Shown: positions 24,301-36,932, counted from the stretch's first letter. The stretch: 64,000 nucleotides of DNA from Salticus scenicus (GCA_963930645.1 CAWVNO010000515.1:3146838-3210837); one strand, 5' to 3'. Notes: a model not told the origin generated them from the sequence alone. A program made the numbers and translations.

Positions 24301-25989
24301 TCAAACTATTATAACAGGATTCGTGTGATATACAATCATCGATGACAGGATATTATACGTATCAGTTTTCTGTAACATTCCACTGGGAGTTAACTGACCC
24401 ATATTTGGCGTTCACAAATAGTTATAACAAATTATTCTATGCCTTGCCACTTTATTTGCTATTATGTGTATCATCGTCAAGTCATCGATATAACATCATA
24501 CAATAAATTAATAAACTTTTAATTTATTAATATATTACTTATTATTTCAAACCCATAAATTTAATGAAGTTTTTATTTTTGTAGTCAGTTGGATTTTACG
24601 TAAAATGGCCGAAGCCATTGCTCATGTTAAATGGATAAACACAAAAATAAGCTCTCTGTTAATGAATATAAATTATTATTTACTGTTGCCGCTACGAAAC
24701 TGACATATTAAAACATGCATTTGTCATTGCAAATCTAAAATTATAACTTCGTCGCAATTACCAAAGTTCATTTTCATTGTTTATTATTGTAAAATGTCAT
24801 TATGCGTAACAGACGTTCTCCCAGCTAGCGGGTTATTATTTCATTTGCAAGAACTTTAATGAGGCTGAAATTGCCGATATTTTTCCTCGCGCTTTTGTGA
24901 TTCTGTAGATTAATCTTCTTGAAGACAGGCATCGATAAAGGGTGTTTATGATTGTTAGTTTCTTTGTGTGTCATTTCTAGAGATTTTAAAAGCAGATACA
25001 TTATTGAAGTTTACCATGCTTTCTCAATAGTTTGTGTTGGTGCATTGTGTGCTGGATGATAAACAATTCTTTGGGAGTGCGTAATGGACATATGGAATGG
25101 TGATTTTGGTTTTTGTTCTGTAGCATTAGGCAGTGTGAGAACCTAAAGTAAAGCACTCTCTCAAATCTTCAGTGCATTGCATTTAGGCTAAGAGTGTTAA
25201 TGAACTCCCTGTAAAAATCTATAAATATTTAAATGTATATATTAGTTTATTTAAATAAAGAATGATTGTTTGAAAGCAAATTAAGAAATGATGGAAGGTT
25301 TTTTTTTTTAATTCAAGTAGTTTATTATGTGAAGAGTAGCACGACGAATTTGCACTTTGAGATCTTGTCTGGAATGAAAAGTAACCTAATTTCTATTCAG
25401 TACTCTTATTAAAAATATTATAATAAATAAATTATTTATTTTTATTTATTTATTTGTTTTTCAAATTATAATAGTAGAATTGTCTATTCATGGTGTAATA
25501 ATTTTCCTTAAAAAAAAAAAAAAAAAAAAGAAAAAAACTTAATTTAATGCAAAAATATATTATAAAGTGGTTTAAAAATATTTAAAGAATGTCCAGTCCC
25601 CTTAAACAGCAATCTTCACTTCGAAATTTTAAAATAAATAAATAAATAAGCAATTTTGTATCAAAGATTTTCTTTAAGTTATATTATTACACATAAAATA
25701 TTATTATACTAAATAATTATATTATTGAGAGTTAACTAATACTACTGTTATTATTTTATTAGACAAAAAATGTGAATTATTTTCTACTACTTAAAATAAA
25801 AGATATTTAATACATAAATGTCAAAAGTTAAATTTATTACCAATAAAGGCAAGGACAAGGCACCAATCTATTATCTGCTTTCAAATCTTTTAATAAAATT
25901 ATATAAAAAATTGAATATTCAAATAATAATAATAAATTTATGTATAAATACTTATGTACAAATCTAATACTATTTCCCTACTCCTAATG
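24301..25989. other. AT-rich non-coding DNA
   Basis: No gene or recognisable element. A poly-A tract lies at about 25509-25537 and TTTA/AAAT runs at about 25430-25460 and 25632-25648. Confidence 0.55.
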
Positions 25990-27063
25990 TTTTTATTATT
26001 TCCTTCTGTATTCAATAGCAGAAAGTATTGGATTCGCAAAAATTTTTCACTTCCAGTTTTCGATGTATTTACAAGTTTTGAGAGTTCCAGAACGCGATTC
26101 AATCATTTTTAGAAAAATGTCTGTCTGTCTGTCCGTCGCTCTATGTGTATGCGACAAAAATTTTGTAGCCACTGTATCTCAGAAACACAGAATTTATATG
26201 TAGATGCACCTTGACATAAATCAGAGACTATCACTTTTTCCAATCGCTCTATAGATGACGCTGTTATACATTGATTTCCGCAATTTCAAGGAAGACTTAT
26301 AGCTCAGAAATTAATGTACAGAACTGCATATAAATTTATATGCTGTTCTGTTCAGTATAAATTTAGTCAAGGTGTATATGTACCTTGACATACCTTAGTG
26401 CCTCTCAACTTTTAGTGACAATCGCTCAACAGGTGGCGCTGCTATAGATGGATTTCCGCAGTTTAAGAGAATGCTATATCTCAGATTGTACTGCATATAA
26501 CTGAACAAAATTTGGTATGTGAGAAAGCCATTATGATACATTATGTTGATTCAATTTGGGTACAAATCGGCCGATAAGTGGCGCTTCTATACTGCAATTT
26601 CCCCCAAGAACGGGAAGACCGTATCACAGATTCTGTTGTATATAATTGCACAAAACTTTGAAAAATGAAAGAACCATTTTAAAACACAATACTAATTTAA
26701 GTGCATATATCAACTAATAGTTGGCGCTACTGCACTACAGTTTTTCCCGTGAATAGGAAGGTTGAATCTCAACTTCTGTGGCATATAACTGCACGGAACT
26801 TGATATGTGAGATAACCACTATGAAAGCGAATGCTGACATAATTTAGGTGTACATCGGCCGATAGGTGAAGCTGCTGTTGTGATATTTCCCATAGATATA
26901 TCTGATCATCTGTCGATGAAAATTGCACCAAACTCCATGTTTAAAATTTTTATTGTGAGAATTTATGGTTAAACTTTTGTAAACATGTTAATCAATAAGA
27001 GTGAAGCTGTAATATAGAAAGATATGAAAAATGTTTTGTGATAGCCACAATATACTAGTTGAC
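25990..27063 (+). repeat. Dispersed repeat DR1, copy c, with about 145 bp internal units
   Basis: The copy opens with 'agaaagtattggattcgcaa' and a GTCT microsatellite near 26120-26135, then carries about five tandem units. The landmark 'gtggcgct' or a near form falls at 26256, 26433, 26578, 26721 and 26865, giving spacing near 145 bp for the last four. Each unit repeats the order 'gcgct..', 'atatctcag', 'ataactgcac..aaacttgatatgtgag', 'atcggccgata'. The copy ends near 'gatagccacaatatactagt'. Other copies occur in this window on both strands. No open frame spans it. Confidence 0.8.
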
Positions 27064-28435
27064 CCGTTCTGCCTCCATCCGATTGTGAATTTAACGAGGG
27101 TTTTAGTATTCATGTATTATTGTGACTTCGAGTTTCAACTTCAAACGCTTTGGTATTGAAGAACCAGTGACTATGTCACGCATTTTCCACTGGAGAAGGG
27201 TTGTTGCTGACGGGGTGGAAAGTTCTGAATTTAAGTTTATTGCCAAATGGAAAGGGGGGGGGGGACATAAAAAGAACAGTAAAATAAAAGAAATTATTGA
27301 GTATATCAGAAAAAGTAGCACAAAAACATAAAAAGTAGAGAGTTTAAGGGCAGCATTACACAACTAATAGAGAGTTTAGCTATAGTAAGAATATCTTTAA
27401 ATTTTCTGGTACTCGGTTTCTCTAATTTAATTATTTTTCATGCATATTTACATTGGTTTCAGTTGATGCATTAATTTTTTCCCACTCGTAATTGCGCGTT
27501 TTTTCCCTACATTGTGCTGTGGTGGTATTTATATTATATATATATATATATGTATATATGCGATATCATTAAAACTGTCTAAATATTATGGCATTTTGGC
27601 GGGATTTCAGAAAAGTGTTCCAATTTTACGAATCAAAATACATGCTTCCTTGAAAACAATGATGAATTTCCACCCCCATAAAACATTCTATTTTAAAAAA
27701 TACGGAAAATTATCAAAAATGACTAATATATATATAATTTTCATTAAAAAAAAAAAAAAAGTCATGAATAATATTTTAATAATACCTTTTCATTCTGTCT
27801 CATTTTTTCCAAACTACCCAATGACGTAATTGCCCTCTTGGGAGATTTTTGCAGAAGATTATGACAAAATATTAATATCGTGGAAATCTATTTAAAATTC
27901 AAAATTTTGAGGGGTATTATAGTACTCTCCAATCATTAAGAATTATTAATGTTCGTTTCAGCTCGCTTTCGTCGCATTCTTGGAGCAATAGCTATTCAAT
28001 ATAGACGAGATCGACCCCTTCCGTTTCACAATAGGGGCTATACAAACTTGCTCTATACTCGTATTCTTAAATGATCATTTTTTTTAATTATTGAAACTGA
28101 TTGATATCATATTCATCTAAATCACACGTAAGCATAATTTATAGGTACAATTATTGATGAATTAAAATATTAATATTATTAAGTAACAGTAAATTGAAAT
28201 TATGTACTTGTATGTATCTTAAATTATAACACAAAAGCTTAACTAACAAACACAATAAGTGAAGAATTAAAAATTAATAAATTAAGGGATGAAATATAGT
28301 TTAAAGGTAGTAAATGTCACAAACCTTCTATTTTATTTTATTTTATTTATTTATTTATTTAATAATTTCAACCTTTCACTCCCCCTTCCATATATATATA
28401 TATATGTACCCCGTAAGTAAAGCACACCATGCTAA
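27064..28435. other. Non-coding DNA upstream of the retroelement
   Basis: A short poly-G at 27256-27264 and TA runs at 27535-27550 and 28391-28406 are the only structures. Frames at 27103-27363 and 27512-27829 have no domain. The TA run near 28391 is close to the retroelement's left repeat and may be part of its target. Confidence 0.55.
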
Positions 28436-28685
28436 ATCTTGTGTTTCTTGGGTTGTTTTTTCATTAATTTTGATAAGTTTATGGTTTTAAGTTAAGATTT
28501 GTTGTTTTACTTTATTGATTCGTTTGTTTTTGCAGACTGTTAATTAATAGATCTGGTTTCTTTACATTAATGTATTTCATCCACTGATGATTTTTTTTTT
28601 TTTATCTTATTGGTCATTGGTGTTTCAGTGATCTTGTATCTGTTGCTTGGCTTCTAATATGCTTAATAGATCATCTTTATTATAT
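28436..28685 (+). repeat. Left flanking direct repeat (pLTR-like) of the retroelement
   Basis: It is identical by eye to 37450-37705 except for a shorter poly-T after 'ccactgatga'. Flanking repeats of this kind are called pseudo-LTRs in Penelope-like elements. Confidence 0.9.
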
Positions 28686-28905
28686 TTACATTTAAAATTA
28701 AACCTGCTGCAATTGCGCATAAATTTTGAATGTATTTTGTGTTTAATAAAACTTATTGCTTTGTCATTTAAATTATCTAATATATGAATTTCATATATTT
28801 AGATTTGTCTTAAATTGGCATTAACACTATTTTTTGTATTATACACTTTGTATAAAGCTGCATTTGCGCTCTTACAATTTGTATTATTTCTGTAATTTCT
28901 CTAAT
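28590..28905 (-). pseudogene. Antisense coding-like remnant in the retroelement's 5' region
   Basis: On the minus strand two frames read well in succession. From about 28905 there is a piece with 'NAALYKVYNTKNSVNANL'. After a frame change a lysine-rich piece follows containing 'KAISFIKHKIHSKFMRNC', ending 'ILEAKQQIQDH' then stop. The end of this frame overlaps the left direct repeat. I do not recognise a family. It may be a relic gene picked up by the element or a chance open frame in AT-rich DNA. Confidence 0.25.
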
Positions 28906-29263
28906 TTTTTCAATATGTTATTTACTGATTTAAAATTTATATTATATTATGATTCTTGTAGTGTTGTGAAGTTTTGCGACAGTATTTCGTCACTGGCCCT
29001 GGATCATTATTAACTAACTGTATAGTTGGCAACTTACGTTAATAATTTATTCTTTAATTAAAAAAAAAAAAAAAAAATATGTTGTGTATGTGTAGTCGAA
29101 TATTTCTTTATAATTATTATATAGCATTTTGTGCCTGACATTTTGTGAATTGTGATGGTTAGTTTTTCTTACTTTACTTTAAAAAAATGGGCGGAATTTA
29201 ATTTTTAATTGGAACCAAATCAATAGATTCAGTCAAAGGAGGTTTAGTGTAAATATGTACATA

Positions 29264-29302
<39 letters not shown>

Positions 29303-29460
29303 TTTTTTTTAGTTCTCTCCACTTTTCATTAATCCAGATACTTATTATTCAAGAATCAATTTAATTAAGTAATTGAATTTGGTATAGCCCACTTTCGATA
29401 AAACTAATGTAAATACATACTTGCCTTGTGATTTTTAATATACAAAAACATTTTTTCTCT

Positions 29461-30315
29461 ATGACTCTGTTTAGTAAATTTTTAGATCCTGGCAAAAAAT
29501 ACTTAGCTTCACAGCAGTATTGTGCCCGGTACAAGGATATTTATAGGGATATCCTTGGATCGACATCCAGTTACCTATTATCTCCTCCTCCTTTACTTCA
29601 ATTTAGAACATGCGGTTCTAATAGATGTAAAACTTGCCCTATGGCCTCTCACACTCAATTGAATAATAATCACTCTTTGGTTCCATTTTGTCAGGCATAC
29701 AATGTTATTTATAAAATCAATTGTGGTCATTGTAAACTTAGTTATATTGGTGAAACTTCAACTCCTCTTCATCTACGCATTAATCAGCATCGATCAGATT
29801 CTAAAAACCTTTTAGCTGCATCTTCTAAGTCAACTATAGAATTACAACACTTTAAATCACATAATTTTAATTCATGTACCATAGAGATTGTAAAAATTCA
29901 GAAAAATAAAAGTGAGCGTCTATTTCTTGAATCAAAATTTATGCAATACTATAATACAATTTATCCATATGGCCTAAATTCCGAATACTTTAGTAAAACT
30001 ATTAAAGCATTTTCTAATACCAACCCTCTACATGATTATTCGACTATTTATGCACAACTTAATCACAAAATTAACAATAAAACTTCTAGAACTAAACGAG
30101 GTAGTAAAAAAACAGATTTAATCTTTTCTAAAAGTGCCATTATTAAACTCATTTCAGATCTACAGACTAATTACTTATCTAACTATAACTGGTTCATTAT
30201 TCGAAAATTTATTTTTGCAATTAAAAAGAAATACTTAGTAAACTTTCTGAATGTCTTTCAAAGCCAATCCTATAATAAACATTTTTCAGACATTTTTTAT
30301 GATATTATAATGTAC
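29461..30315 (+). pseudogene. GIY-YIG endonuclease half of the Penelope-like protein (5' part of a split gene)
   Basis: The encoded half would nick target DNA to prime reverse transcription. The frame is open from 29413; the first ATG is at 29461. Numbering from codon 29428, a Cys-rich finger-like segment is C62, C67, C70, then C99 and C102. The GIY-YIG core follows: VIYKI (93-97), YIGET (106-110), R117, H121, and the probable catalytic E168 in LFLESKF. PYGLNS (180-185) comes after it. All expected active-site residues are present. The gene's own frame stops being retroelement at 30315, where a transposon begins; the frame then reads 14 codons of transposon to a stop at 30358-30360. The rest of the protein resumes at 35214 in the same frame. 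No internal stop or frameshift is seen, so the copy was probably intact before the insertion. Confidence 0.9.
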
Positions 30316-30718
30316 AGTCACCCAAAAAAAAACGCCACCCCCCTACCTAATTTTGCGTAAATTATCGTAGAAACATTTGACTGGTACCGATGGATTTGTA
30401 ATAACGTCTAGTTTATAACGGTATAGTTAAATTTTGCCTAAGGGGTCGTCTACATATTAAAACTGGCATTAACTTCATTTTCTTCAATGGCAACCCCTAT
30501 TTTTGACTTCATATTCAGATTTCTGAGATCAAGGCGGTTCGAAAAACATACCTATTTATATACCTTAAATCAATTTTAAATAGAGTTACACGTGAAAATG
30601 TATTAGGGGTCCGTATATATATTTAGAAAATAAAAATCACGATCTACCACCCCATATGCATTATTTATTAAGTTTCACACCGGAAAAAAATTTTAGAAAC
30701 GTTAATTATAAAATAAAA

Positions 30719-30887
30719 CTAGTATGTTGTGGCCACCACAAGACTTTCTTCTATATTTTCCTATATACATATTCAATCAGTAACAATATTTAAAAAAAAA
30801 AAAAAAAAATACGATTTTTTTCTTTTTCTTTTTTTTTTTTTTTTTTTTTTTTTTTTGTTAAAAGTAATACATATTCAACCAGTAACA

Positions 30888-30926
<39 letters not shown>

Positions 30927-31400
30927 GATTTTTTTTTCTAAGTTTTTTTTTGTTAAAAGTAAAAAAAAATCGATAACTTTGTTTTAAATTATCACAGATT
31001 TATAGTTCAACCATTCGTTTTAAAGGTATTGATGAGACCTTTCGAAAGATACCCATCTTGAAAATTTACTCCCCTCGAGGGGGGACTTCCCCCCCAGGGG
31101 GGGTGGCGTGGCTCCTACACGTACAAAACATTTTTCCCAGTTGACTATCTCTATTATAAATAATTATTGTAAATTTCATAATGATTACTAAAAAATAATT
31201 CTCTTTAAGCACATTTATACAAAATTTTGTCCTATATCACCATGTTAAAAATTTAGAAAAAGCGGGATGGCAACGCAACCTGTAAGACAATTTTTACCAA
31301 AAGTTGATAGGCACTAATTTATGTCAAGGTGCAACTACATACCAATTTGTATGAAATTCTGTGCAGTAGTTCCTGAGATACAGTTGCCACAAAATTTTGT

Positions 31401-31456
<56 letters not shown>

Positions 31457-31582
31457 TTTTCTAAAAATAGTCAAATCGTATTCTACAGCTCTCAAAACGT
31501 GTAAATCCATCAAAAACCCGAGGTCGAAAATTTTTACGAATCCAATACTTTCTCTATATTACATATAGAAGAAAGTAAAAAA
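30719..31582 (-). repeat. Dispersed repeat DR1, copy d, nested in the 4.9 kb transposon
   Basis: Read on the minus strand it opens with 'gagaaagtattggattcgta', then (GTCT)n and (GT)n at 31383-31456, then 'gttgcaccttgacataaatt'. It closes with 'gtggtggccacaacatactagt' near 30720. Inside, a unit of about 110 bp holding 'cagtaacaatatt', poly-A, 'tacgattttttt' and 'gttaaaagtaa' is repeated twice (30764-30870 and 30871-30962). Confidence 0.75.
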
Positions 31583-32492
31583 TGACTAATTCACAGAACT
31601 TTCTCAGTTTGTTTATGAATTAAAAGATTTTTATTGGTTTCTATTGATTAAACATCAAATAGTTCACTTCATACGAAGAAAATTAAATAGCTTGAATAGA
31701 TATTAAAATATCTATCAAAAAAAAAAAAAGATGAATGGTTTTAAATTTGTTTGAAAATTCAAAATTATTTTAACTCAAGCTGCCGTATAATTGTCTGAAA
31801 CGGCGGCACTCAACCTGGTTCCCACGGACGTTTCACAGTGACAATGGGAGTTTGTTCTGATACTGCAGTACTTTCATTTTCTTTAATTGACTTTTTTTAA
31901 ATATTAAAACAGATTTTTTTATTTTTATTTATTTATTTTTTTAATTAATTATTATTATTATTTTTTTTTCATGACATTATTAAAAACTTTTACATAAATC
32001 TCTACAATATTCTTTTGCTTTTATATTTTATAATGTGTAACAAATTAATATGCAAAATAATAAATCCTACTACTTAATGGGATGTTCTAAAATTCTACAC
32101 TTTAACACAGATGCCGAAGTGGACGGTGGGTGTAGAAGGCTGACTACCCTTAATCTAAATCTTCACTTGAAAAGGTCAAAATGTTACATAACTCCTTTTT
32201 TTTTTTAAGGAAAAAAGAAGAAAATAAGGAGGAGAAGGAAAGATCAAAACGAATATAAAGCATATTAAACGTTAATACCCTTTATACACTGGGAAAAGGC
32301 GGGGTTTCGTATTGTGTGTCATTTGGGAGCTGTAGAGTGCCAGAAAATTACTTTATGTAATAAAACTTTTCATTTAAAGGGTATTTAAAGCAGCATTATA
32401 TTTAATACATAGACTATTCAGAAAAAAAGTACCATTCATCTGGTTCATGAAAAATAAAGAACATTTTCTGGCATTGCTCTCTATATATACAT

Positions 32493-32953
32493 TCTTGTCA
32501 ACCTATCCCGGAAGATTACTGGTCCCGCCCCTTTCCGTACATTTTTTTTACATCAGTCTTTTTAGAGCCGTGTCAGCCATCGGTGGCTGACACTGATTTT
32601 TCCATTTAGGCTAAGTCAGCCGGCAGTGTAAAATATTATATAAAACTACCGAACTTACATAGTTTTAAGTAATTACTGACAATTTATTTAAAATTTACTT
32701 CATGTGTTTTTCTTTTTTTTTTTTAATAGGATTTTTATAAGATTATATCGTTAAGGCCTAATGGGGTTTATTGAAACTCGATAAACATAATACGCATTAA
32801 GCAGCACGTGTGACCTGAATGGGATTTCCATAAGAATTCGCGTGGCGCTCAATGAGTTAATCGTAAATGTATTTGAAGTTAATTACTCTAAAAATTAAAT
32901 TGTGTACACAGGGGCGGGAACTAACAATGTTACGGGTAAGGTTGGCAAGTATG
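32493..32953. mobile_element. Foldback element of the TTGCCAAC family, nested in the transposon
   Basis: The left end 'cttgtcaacctatcccgga' with 'gtcccgcccctttccgtac' and 'catcagtctttttagag' matches in inverted order the right end 'aggggcgggaact..aaggttggcaagta'. The motif 'ttttagag' precedes the loop as in the copies at 63.2-63.6 kb. The loop is longer than in those copies. Confidence 0.6.
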
Positions 32954-35213
32954 CATATATATTTCGCTTGATTTATAAAAATTTATAACACATTTTCTTC
33001 TTTTTTTTTAGTATTTTGTGTTTATATCCTCATTAAAAATAAATACAATATTCATATATAAACATTTCTATACAGTAATGTATATAAACATATTGATTAA
33101 AGAAGATTTGTTGATATTATATAATTATTCTTCTATCTGTATAGTATATTAACATAAATATATTTTTTAAATTTCGCAGCATCGAAAAACAGCAAGATAG
33201 CTTCCATATCAAGGCTTAATGTAAATAGGACGTAAGCGTACTGTAGCTAGTTTTGAAATTTAAAAAAAAAAAAAAAAAAAAAGAATAACAGTGGGCTAAA
33301 AATACGCCGGAATAAATTAAAATGTTGTTTATTCTGGTTTTAGTCAGGTGATATCACTCGTGCTAAATAGCTGGATCCGCCCTTTCTTAAGCTCAGGTTC
33401 TGCTCATCATAAAAATATTGTTTTTAATATCTGCCGCACCAAAATGTTCAAAACACAAATGCCAATTTTCATATATTTTGAAATCTTCCCGTTTGCGTTT
33501 CAACTTTAAAAGCATTTAGATTAATTAATTTTATTTTGAATTTTTAAATTTAGACGTTTAAAGTCTTTTAAATGAAATTTCAGAATTCTGTAAGATCAAT
33601 ATCTATATATTTGAAAGTAATAAGACAATTCCTTTGTTTTAAATTTTTATTCCATAATAACTGTGACTTTGATTTCGTGATTAGGAAATTGAAAATAAAT
33701 ACTATTGAGCTATGTTCCAATAATAGATCTTATAAACTTAAAAAAAAAAAAAATAATAATAATAAAGCAATTTTTCACTATTTGATTCTGTATTAAAAAA
33801 CTTTTAATAGAAATTTGATATTTTATTATGTTACATTATGGGATAAATTTTAAATAACACAAAGCTTACAAACGGTACAGTAACCAAATGCAAATATGTC
33901 ACAACAAAATTTAAACAGAAAATTTATGGTAAAAAATCTTTTTAAAATTATTAAATATTCATAATAATAATAATAAAACGATTGTCGAATGCATAATTGC
34001 TGTTTCATGCAATCAGTTTCGCTGTACCGTGTTTTCTAAAACATGTTATTTAACTAGAGGTGTACGTACTCTTGAATATTGAAACGCGAAAAAAAGTGTA
34101 ACAGGGTTAAAATAGAATTTTAGCAGCGAAAAATTAGAAAAAGATATTTAATACTTTTCGGATATATACTTCTCTTGTACCGTAAGCCACGCCTTTTCAC
34201 AAATTTTCTAAAACTTTATAATATAAAGCAAAATAATTTTGCATATTTGTAATTAAATCATTTAAGTTTTGTCTTCAATAATCGATGTAGTAAATACCAT
34301 TGTGATTTATGCATACCAGCGTCACATATAGAGTCAAATAGGAATATGCAAATTTGTCTTTTTTTAAAATAGTGTTTCAGCGAATCAGAGGCGGGGCTTC
34401 TTTTCTTTTGAAATTCTTTCACAATCCCTCGCCTACATTGTGATAACTTTACAAAAATATGCCAATTTGTATAATAAACATCGAAATATTGCTTAGGAAA
34501 CAATAAAAATAACATAAAGGTAAATTAAAATAGTTTTCCGTCAAATTATATACAAACATTTACTTATAGAGGATACAGATTATAACAAGTGACGGCCCCC
34601 CAACAGGAATAAAAAGTGAAATATCACTGTAACTCAAAAAATAATGTTAGGAACGAGCTGTAAATTTGGAAACCCATGTTTTTGATGATGCCCGTTCTAT
34701 TCGTGCAAAAATTAACATAGGTCATAATTCATAATTTTTTCAAATATGAATTTATTAATAATTTTCATAATTCAAAAAATGTTTTTTTAGCAAAAATTTG
34801 CATGGAATATGTTTGGGTCACTTCATTCTAACGAATAAAAAAAAACAGAATTTAAATATCATAATTATTTCGGAAGATATGATTTAATGTTTGTCACATT
34901 CATTTAACATTAGCATCCCCAAACTTTGACAGCTTATAACTCTATGAAAAATTGAGCGAAATATATAAACTATACCATTTTCCGTGATGATTTGATCCAA
35001 AGAATTCAAATAAATTATAAAAAATGGGGGTTACCATTGAAAAAAATGAAGTTGATGTCAGTTTTAATATGTAGACGACCCCCTAAGTAAAATCTAACTA
35101 TAACATTATAAACTAGACGTTATTACAAACTGATTGGTACCAGTCGCATGTTTCTACGATAAATTACGGCAAAATTAGGTGGGGGGGGTGGCGTTTTTTT
35201 TTTTGGGTGACTG

Positions 35214-36932
35214 TACAAAATCAAACAATTTAATTTAAAACTTAATAAAAAGCCCAACAAATTTAAAACAAATACTCAATTAATTGTGAATTTTACAAAT
35301 CAAATATTGAACAGTATTAACATTACGTCTATCATTAATGACAAAGAATGTTTGTTTCCGATTAAAGATTTAAATCTATCTCGTACCTTCAAATATCCTC
35401 TTCCTCTTGGCAGAAAGATATTCAATTATAATTCTGTATCTAAGTCTACCTCTTTTACTAACACTGTAACCTGTAAATGCAATGATCCTTCTTTCTCAAA
35501 ATTTATTGACAGAGACCATGGACACATTATCACGGGTAATCTCAATATTATTGATAATTATCAATTAAAAAAATTCATGAAATTTGGCACCAAATTTAGA
35601 CTTCCAGTTAAAACTAGCATTCCACAAATCTTTCAACAGTTTTCTTATGACCTAGATTTATTTATTTATAAAATATCCATTACTCATAATAAACCTATTG
35701 CCTACTTCACTCAATGGAAAGTTTTAGTGTTACAAAAAATCAAAAATGCATTATTTATCAATTCTTCAAATCTGGTGTTATTTAAAAAATCTGTACTTCT
35801 TAACTCAATCAAATCACTACAGGATGACTTTGTGATCACTTATGTTGACAAATCACCTAATAATTATGCCATTATTTGTAAATCCTACTATCTCTCTATT
35901 TTAAACTCATCAATCAATAATAGTAACATCTTCAGTTTAACTAATAATAACCTTATTATTAATAACCGAAAAATACATAATTACTATAAACTACTTCAAC
36001 TTCCCTTCAATAACTTTAATTATCCTTATATAGTTCTCATACCTAAGTTTCACAAATCTCCAATTAAATTTCGCACTGTCACTGTTGGGTGTAACACTTA
36101 TAACAACAATGCTAATAAAGCTCTACTGGATATTCTAAAACAAATTTACAAATGTACTTGCAAAGTTGATAATTTACACTGTCTTAAAAATAGCTTTCAA
36201 TTAATTCATTACATAAAATCGCTCGATTCAATAGACAATATTATGACTTTTGACTTTCAAGATCTTTTCAATAATATTGAGTTATCAGATCTTAGTAATA
36301 TCATTTACAGTCTTTTTCAAGAATATAAAGCTCAAATTAATCTTCCTTACAATTTTAAAGCAGAAAAATTTAAAACTCTTCTTAACTTTGTTATCCATAA
36401 TAATTATATCTTCCACAACAATGCTATCTATTTGCAACAATTAGGCATCCCACAAGGAAGTTGTAGCTCCAGTATTTTGGCAGATCTCTATCTTTATTAT
36501 TATGAAAAGCAAATTTGCAATGATGATGTTCGATTTTATCGTTACATCGATGATATTATTGTATTTTATCTCAACAAGAACTCACAAAATGGCTTTTCCT
36601 TCAATTATCGACCTAATTTAAAGCTAACTCAAAATACTCTGACTAATCAATCAATTAACTTTTTAGATCTAAAAATAATCATCGATGGTAATAAACTTTA
36701 CACAGATATCTATGACAAACGGCAAGATTTTTGTTTTAATGTCAACTTATTTACACATTTTAATTCATGTCTGCATCTTTCGGTATTTAGAAACATCATC
36801 ATTAACCATTTATTTCGAATTAATAATTTATGCTCTGCAAAGTTTAAAAACAAGAATATTAATAAACTGATCACAGCCACTGCTAAAATGGGTTTTCCTA
36901 AAAACTTTGTATTTTCTATTTTATATCCTTAA
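35214..36932 (+). pseudogene. Reverse transcriptase half of the Penelope-like protein (3' part of a split gene)
   Basis: The frame is open from the transposon junction at 35214 to the stop at 36930-36932. The first codon with an M in a simple translation (35286) is GTG, so no true start lies here: the half belongs to the frame that ends at 30315. Numbering from 35286: a CxC pair at 63-65 and GHIITG at 79-84, a motif of the Naiad/Chlamys group; VDKSPN (187-192), the position of the PLE DKG motif; RT fingers LIPKFHKSPIKFR (251-263); palm A TFDF with D323; motif B GIPQGSCSSS (387-396); palm C YIDD (420-423); and FLDLK (459-463). A conserved-looking HFNSCLH (491-497) is in the thumb. The catalytic aspartates are kept and there is no internal stop. 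It makes cDNA by target-primed reverse transcription in the family. As it stands it has no start and cannot be expressed as the full protein. Confidence 0.92.

Larger units (their letters stand above)
30315..35213. mobile_element. 4.9 kb TA-flanked DNA transposon, apparently non-autonomous
   Basis: The ends start CAGTCACCCAAAA and are followed by GCCACCCC. Inverted repeats extend about 190 bp on each side (30315-30505 and the complement of 35025-35213), at roughly 85-88 percent identity by eye. TA is duplicated at 30313-30314 and 35214-35215. TA target and CAGT ends fit the Tc1/mariner superfamily. No transposase is recognisable inside. The interior is loaded with other repeats: a DR1 copy (30719-31582) and a small foldback (32493-32953). 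A minus-strand frame of 85 codons at 34258-34515 is basic and unidentified. It is long for a mariner-type derivative because of these nested insertions. Confidence 0.9.

Noticed and set aside
28575..28590. Possible hammerhead ribozyme core (CTGATGA) in both flanking repeats of the retroelement
   Set aside because: Hammerheads are known in Penelope-like repeats, but no GAAA follows at a suitable distance and no stems I, II or III could be paired around it.
30316..30360. Native C-terminus of the GIY-YIG protein
   Set aside because: These last 14 codons lie within the transposon's inverted repeat.
31383..31456. CRISPR-like array from the regular CA/GACA repeats
   Set aside because: It is a simple microsatellite without spacers, in a eukaryotic sequence.
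36250..36870. Overlapping plus-strand frames of 61-64 codons
   Set aside because: They are shadows of the reverse transcriptase frame.
35286..36932. Independent 548-codon reverse transcriptase gene starting at 35286
   Set aside because: The start codon there is GTG, the frame is open further upstream to the transposon junction, and it joins in frame with the GIY-YIG half.
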